From: an uncultured Terriglobus sp. | Lineage (GTDB): Bacteria; Acidobacteriota; Terriglobia; Terriglobales; Acidobacteriaceae | Length of the DNA stretch: 7,767 nucleotides | Direction of reading: 5' to 3' | NCBI GenBank assembly: GCA_937859825.1 | Contig: CALMAP010000100.1 | Span: 1-7,767, forward strand | Part shown: piece by piece, positions 5,641 to 7,767 of the stretch | Layout: every line of letters begins with the position of its first letter | Numbering within the stretch: position 1 is the stretch's first letter | Notes under the pieces: generated by a model | Told to the model about the DNA's origin: nothing | The model's input: the letters and a program-made list of their open reading frames with translations, nothing else | Databases searched by the model: none | Made by a program: the position numbers and the translations under genes

Positions 5641-5674
5641 GAAGAAGAAAACGCGATGCCGGAGCATCGCGTTT
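5641..5674 (-). terminator. Terminator of tRNA-Leu
   Basis: On the minus strand an 11-bp perfect stem, AACGCGATGC with GCATCGCGTT plus one more A-T pair (5649-5674), with a UCCG tetraloop, followed by TTTCTTCTTC. It begins 6 bases beyond the tRNA CCA end. trpC starts about 43 bases further on, so trpCF expression needs read-through or a promoter in this short gap. Confidence 0.8.
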
Positions 5675-5680
5675 CAAAGT

Positions 5681-5767
5681 TGGTGCCGAAAAGAGGACTC
5701 GAACCTCCACACCCTTGCGAGTACATGGACCTGAACCATGCGCGTCTGCCAATTCCGCCATTTCGGC
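5681..5767 (-). tRNA. tRNA-Leu (anticodon CAG)
   Basis: An 87-base cloverleaf. The acceptor arm is GCCGAAA paired with TTTCGGC followed by ACCA, so the CCA end is encoded. The D-arm contains GGCGGAATTGGCAGACGC. The anticodon stem CATGG/CCATG encloses loop TTCAGGT, anticodon CAG, reading CUG. A long class-II variable arm (ACTC GCAA GGGT) and a T-arm GAGG TTCGAGT CCTC complete it. The long variable arm and anticodon identify leucine. Confidence 0.96.
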
Positions 5768-5807
5768 ACGGGAGCGATGGCGCAAAATCCCTCGCTGCAG
5801 CTTTCCC

Positions 5808-5836
5808 AGTGTCACAAAGCTGTGACAGCATGTCAA
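5808..5836 (-). promoter_or_regulatory. Candidate promoter of tRNA-Leu, with a palindrome in its spacer
   Basis: On the minus strand a perfect -35 TTGACA (5836-5831) is followed after 17 bases by GACACT (5813-5808), a weak -10 matching 3 of 6. Transcription would start about 35 bases before the tRNA. The spacer and part of the -10 are occupied by TGTCACA-AAGC-TGTGACA (5810-5827), a 7-bp-arm inverted repeat that could be an operator. The -35 is convincing; the rest is inference. Confidence 0.45.
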
Positions 5837-5952
5837 ACGCGGGCGGAAGCACATGCCTTTGCCCGCTTGGGAAACATGCGTTTTCTTCATCATCAAACGC
5901 CATGCCAGTACGCGGCATCCCAATTCTGAATTCACCAGGAGAACCCAAGGCC

Positions 5953-6216
5953 ATGTCCGAACCCAGCAGTGCAACCGGTCTGCAACCTTCCGGCGCAGCA
6001 ACCATTCCGGAGGACCTTGCCCTCGAGATCCGGAAGCTTGCCCATGACCTTAGCAACGCTCTTGAGATCGTAGTGCAGACCGGTTACCTGCTGAGCACGG
6101 CAGACCTGAAGACACCCGCGTCCGACTGGTTGCGCATGTTGGATAACGGCACGCAGAAGGCGCTCGCCATCAACCTGCAGTTACGCGAGTTCATCAAGGC
6201 CCATTCTCCTCGATAG
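5953..6216 (+). CDS. Small protein resembling an isolated histidine-kinase phosphoacceptor (DHp/H-box) segment
   Basis: 87 residues from the ATG at 5953, with AGGAG 11 bases upstream; an in-frame ATG at 5902 would add 17 residues. After a disordered N-terminus (1-18), residues 21-82 are predictably helical, with RKLAHDLSNALEIV at 27-40 resembling the H-box of histidine kinases (AHDLxNxL, candidate phosphoacceptor His31, Asn35). A second helix (SDWLRMLDNGTQKALAINLQLREFI) would complete a helical hairpin. There is no ATP-binding domain, membrane segment or sensor domain. It may be a phosphotransfer or dimerisation protein; the convergent response regulator is an obvious candidate partner, though that is inferred only from position. 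It could equally be a degenerate remnant, but the intact frame and clean terminator argue for a real gene. Confidence 0.7.
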   Translation: MSEPSSATGLQPSGAATIPEDLALEIRKLAHDLSNALEIVVQTGYLLSTADLKTPASDWLRMLDNGTQKALAINLQLREFIKAHSPR

Positions 6217-6231
6217 CTTGCTCTACACGTG

Positions 6232-6262
6232 AAAAGGGCACAACCAACGGCCGTGCCCTTTT
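6232..6262. terminator. Bidirectional terminator between convergent genes
   Basis: AAAAGGGCAC (6232-6241) pairs perfectly with GTGCCCTTTT (6253-6262) around an 11-base loop. The A/T ends give a U-tract in either direction. It lies 15 bases after the stop of the plus-strand gene and 13 bases after that of the response regulator. Confidence 0.85.
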
Positions 6263-6275
6263 ACATGTGTGAATC

Positions 6276-6845
6276 TCATTGTTCGCTGGCAGCCATCTCA
6301 GGTTCCGAAGCAGCGGGCTTGCGAACCGCCCGCTTCTTTGGCGCTGCTCTGTTTGCAGGAGAAGATTTCACCGCGGTTGACGACGCACCGGTAGCAACGG
6401 TTTTGTTTCCTGCAGTCTTTTTCACTGCTGACTTCCTGGCAGGCTTTTCTGCGGCTTCGGTTACCGGCGTACCGCCTTTGCCGTGGTGCTTCACGTAGAG
6501 TGCTTCCAGTTGCTGCAGCAGCAGGCGGGTATGCATGGGTTTTACCAGCATCTTGTCCGCACCCAGGTCTGCGATGGCTTCTTCGTCCATGGGAAAGGCC
6601 GTGAGCAGCGCAACCGCTGGGTTGTAAGGAGCGGCCTTTGCGGCGGCGATCACTTCTTCCCCGGCGCGCTCGCCTTCCATGCGCATATCGGTGATGACCA
6701 TCTCGTACTCGCGATGCTTGATGCGCGACTTGCCTTCGCGCGCGCTGGTGGCGGTGTCCACATCGAACCCGCTAATCTCAAGCACGACCTTGAGCGTGAG
6801 TAGTACCGCGACTTCGTCATCGACCAGCAGAATGCGACGCTTCAT
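6276..6845 (-). CDS. Response regulator: receiver domain with Lys/Ala/Pro-rich C-terminal tail
   Basis: 189 residues. Residues 1-120 form a CheY-like receiver: acidic pocket Asp9 and Asp10 (LLVDDE), phosphoacceptor Asp53 (VITDMRM), Thr82 (LTAF) and Lys102 (VKP), all canonical. There is no recognised output domain. Residues 122-189 are low-complexity, with repeated Lys-Pro-Ala blocks (EKPARKSAVKK, APKKRAVRKPA) resembling the tails of histone H1-like bacterial proteins, ending acidic (EPEMAASEQ). The tail may bind DNA or another polyanion, or be a flexible linker. The ATG at 6845 has GGGAG about 12 bases upstream, longer than ideal. It converges on the small H-box protein and diverges from infC. 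Its signal and output are unknown. Confidence 0.88.
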   Translation of the reverse strand: MKRRILLVDDEVAVLLTLKVVLEISGFDVDTATSAREGKSRIKHREYEMVITDMRMEGERAGEEVIAAAKAAPYNPAVALLTAFPMDEEAIADLGADKMLVKPMHTRLLLQQLEALYVKHHGKGGTPVTEAAEKPARKSAVKKTAGNKTVATGASSTAVKSSPANRAAPKKRAVRKPAASEPEMAASEQ

Positions 6846-7006
6846 TGTGACCGTGTTCTCCCTGGGGCTGCTTACCGTGCCGCAGCCACCGCTCTGACGT
6901 ATCCAGAGTAATCCGAATGCAGAATACGCTCTTCCCGGAACAGGACACAGCCCAGCGCTGAAGATTTCCCTGAGTTGCCGTAAACCTTTCTTCTACACTG
7001 CAGATG

Positions 7007-7012
7007 TATACT
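7007..7012 (+). promoter_or_regulatory. Candidate -10 element for infC
   Basis: TATACT (5 of 6 to consensus). TACACT at 6994-6999 is an alternative. Neither has a good -35 at the right distance. Use of the first would start transcription near 7020, giving a leader of about 60 bases before the AUU start and excluding translation from the ATG at 7004. Confidence 0.35.
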
Positions 7013-7070
7013 TTTCTATGCAGTGACGCGGAATGCGGCCATTTTGGCGGCATCGAGTGCGATCATCTGC

Positions 7071-7075
7071 GGAGG
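7071..7075 (+). promoter_or_regulatory. Ribosome binding site that fixes the infC AUU start
   Basis: GGAGG, the full Shine-Dalgarno core, lies 6 bases before ATT (7082-7084). The in-frame ATG at 7004 has no such site upstream. Confidence 0.8.
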
Positions 7076-7081
7076 CGACCC

Positions 7082-7678
7082 ATTCCCCCGTTTACCGACA
7101 AGCGTTCCCAGAAGTCCTTCATCCGCATCAACGACAAGATTCGCGCGCGTGAAATCCGCGTGATCGACGAAAATGGCGAGCAGCTCGGCATCATGGTGCC
7201 GTTCGATGCGTTGAAGATTGCCCGGGAACGATCGCTCGATCTGGTTGAAATTTCACCGAACGCGGTGCCGCCCGTGTGCCGCATTCAGGACTACGGCAAG
7301 TTTCTCTACGAGAAAGACAAGAGCGACCGCGCCGCCCGCAAGAAGCAGAAGGTCATCGTCATCAAGGAAGTCAAGTTCTCCGTCACAGTAGACGAGCATG
7401 ACTACCAGACGAAGAAAAACCAGGCCGTCCGCTTCCTGACTGAAGGCGATAAGGTCAAGGCTTCCCTGCGCTTTCGCGGCCGCCAGATGGCCCACCGCGA
7501 CCTGGGCTACAAGATCATCAATCGCCTCATTATGGACATCGGCGAGACCGGCATTGTGGAGTTCATGCCCCGCATGGAAGGCACCACGCTGCACGCCATC
7601 GTTGCGCCCAGCAAGAAAGCCGAGCCCAAGCCGGAAGTGAAGAAGCCGGTGCCTGCGACCGAGGCGGTTAACGCGTAG
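7082..7678 (+). CDS. infC: Translation initiation factor IF-3, probable AUU start
   Basis: IF-3 binds the 30S subunit, prevents premature 50S joining and checks the start codon and initiator tRNA. From AUU the protein has 198 residues. The N-terminal domain (about 14-74) contains INDKIRAREIRVIDENGEQLG; a basic linker (EKDKSDRAARKKQK) follows; the C-terminal domain (about 95-175) carries the conserved KVKASLRFRGRQMAH (residues 124-138). A Lys/Pro/Glu-rich tail of about 20 residues extends past the usual end. ATT at 7082 is chosen because of the ideal GGAGG spacing and because the residues encoded upstream (7004-7081) do not resemble IF-3. AUU starts are the classic infC autoregulation device: IF-3 itself rejects non-standard start codons. 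rpmI and rplT, often downstream, lie outside the window if present. Confidence 0.95.
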   Translation: MPPFTDKRSQKSFIRINDKIRAREIRVIDENGEQLGIMVPFDALKIARERSLDLVEISPNAVPPVCRIQDYGKFLYEKDKSDRAARKKQKVIVIKEVKFSVTVDEHDYQTKKNQAVRFLTEGDKVKASLRFRGRQMAHRDLGYKIINRLIMDIGETGIVEFMPRMEGTTLHAIVAPSKKAEPKPEVKKPVPATEAVNA

Positions 7679-7719
7679 ACCGGTTCGTCAGCCTGGCAAG
7701 GGATGCCGGTTGCTTCAGC

Positions 7720-7767
7720 AGTGTCATCCTGAGCATAGCAAAGCGTAGTCGAAGGGATTTGTATTCA
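7720..7767 (+). repeat. Start of an intergenic repeat, cut by the window edge
   Basis: TGTCATCCTGAGCATAGC (7723-7740) followed by AAGCGTAGTCGAAGGGAT resembles the GTCATCCTGAGC..AGCGAAGGAT intergenic repeats seen in many Acidobacteriota and other genomes (recall, not checked). It is a different family from the REP units at the left and the palindrome at 1598-1731. The downstream partner arm is not visible. Confidence 0.55.

Noticed and set aside
5599..5667. N-terminal extension of trpC to an ATG at 5667.
   Set aside because: That ATG is within the tRNA terminator hairpin and the extra 23 residues do not match TrpC; the GTG at 5598 has a good ribosome binding site.
5656..5952. Plus-strand upstream extension of the H-box protein frame.
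   Set aside because: It would run antisense through the tRNA-Leu gene and its promoter; the ATG at 5953 is sufficient.
7679..7710. ACCGG ... CCGGT as a possible infC terminator.
   Set aside because: The stem is only 5 bp with a 22-base loop and no U-tract follows; infC is often co-transcribed with ribosomal protein genes.

Overview
The window looks like chromosome of an Acidobacteriota bacterium, probably of the Terriglobales/Granulicella type. This is inference: it rests on moderately high GC content, the character of the IF-3 and Trp proteins, and several short intergenic palindromic repeat families that I associate with that phylum. No 16S or other decisive marker is present.

Left part (1-3226, mostly minus strand). 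Read in transcription order, there is a putative tryptophan leader peptide followed by a terminator hairpin, then trpB and trpA (the two tryptophan synthase subunits), then a small REP-associated tyrosine transposase (RAYT) that starts only 5 bases after trpA stops. Paired-hairpin REP elements lie on both sides of the RAYT, and a third inverted copy lies inside its reading frame. One REP is read through as the last ~23 residues of TrpA. A different palindromic element fills the trpB-trpA gap.

Middle (3347-5767). Two tandem plus-strand genes encode small exported glycine-zipper proteins that are clear paralogues. They sit between trpBA and a second minus-strand Trp pair, trpC-trpF, whose products make indole-3-glycerol phosphate, the substrate of TrpAB. 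The Trp genes are therefore split into a CF block and a BA block. trpC lies just downstream of a tRNA-Leu(CAG) gene with its own terminator. Only the BA block shows an attenuator-like leader.

Right part (5953-7767). An 87-residue plus-strand protein resembles an isolated histidine-kinase dimerisation/phosphoacceptor segment. It converges, across a bidirectional terminator, on a minus-strand single-domain response regulator with a long Lys/Ala/Pro-rich tail. infC (IF-3) follows on the plus strand; the best-supported start is the rare AUU codon. The window ends in another short repeat.

Most notable points: the probable Trp-codon attenuator before trpBA, REP elements domesticated into two coding sequences, the AUU start of infC, and the minimal phosphoacceptor protein next to a response regulator with a histone-H1-like tail.
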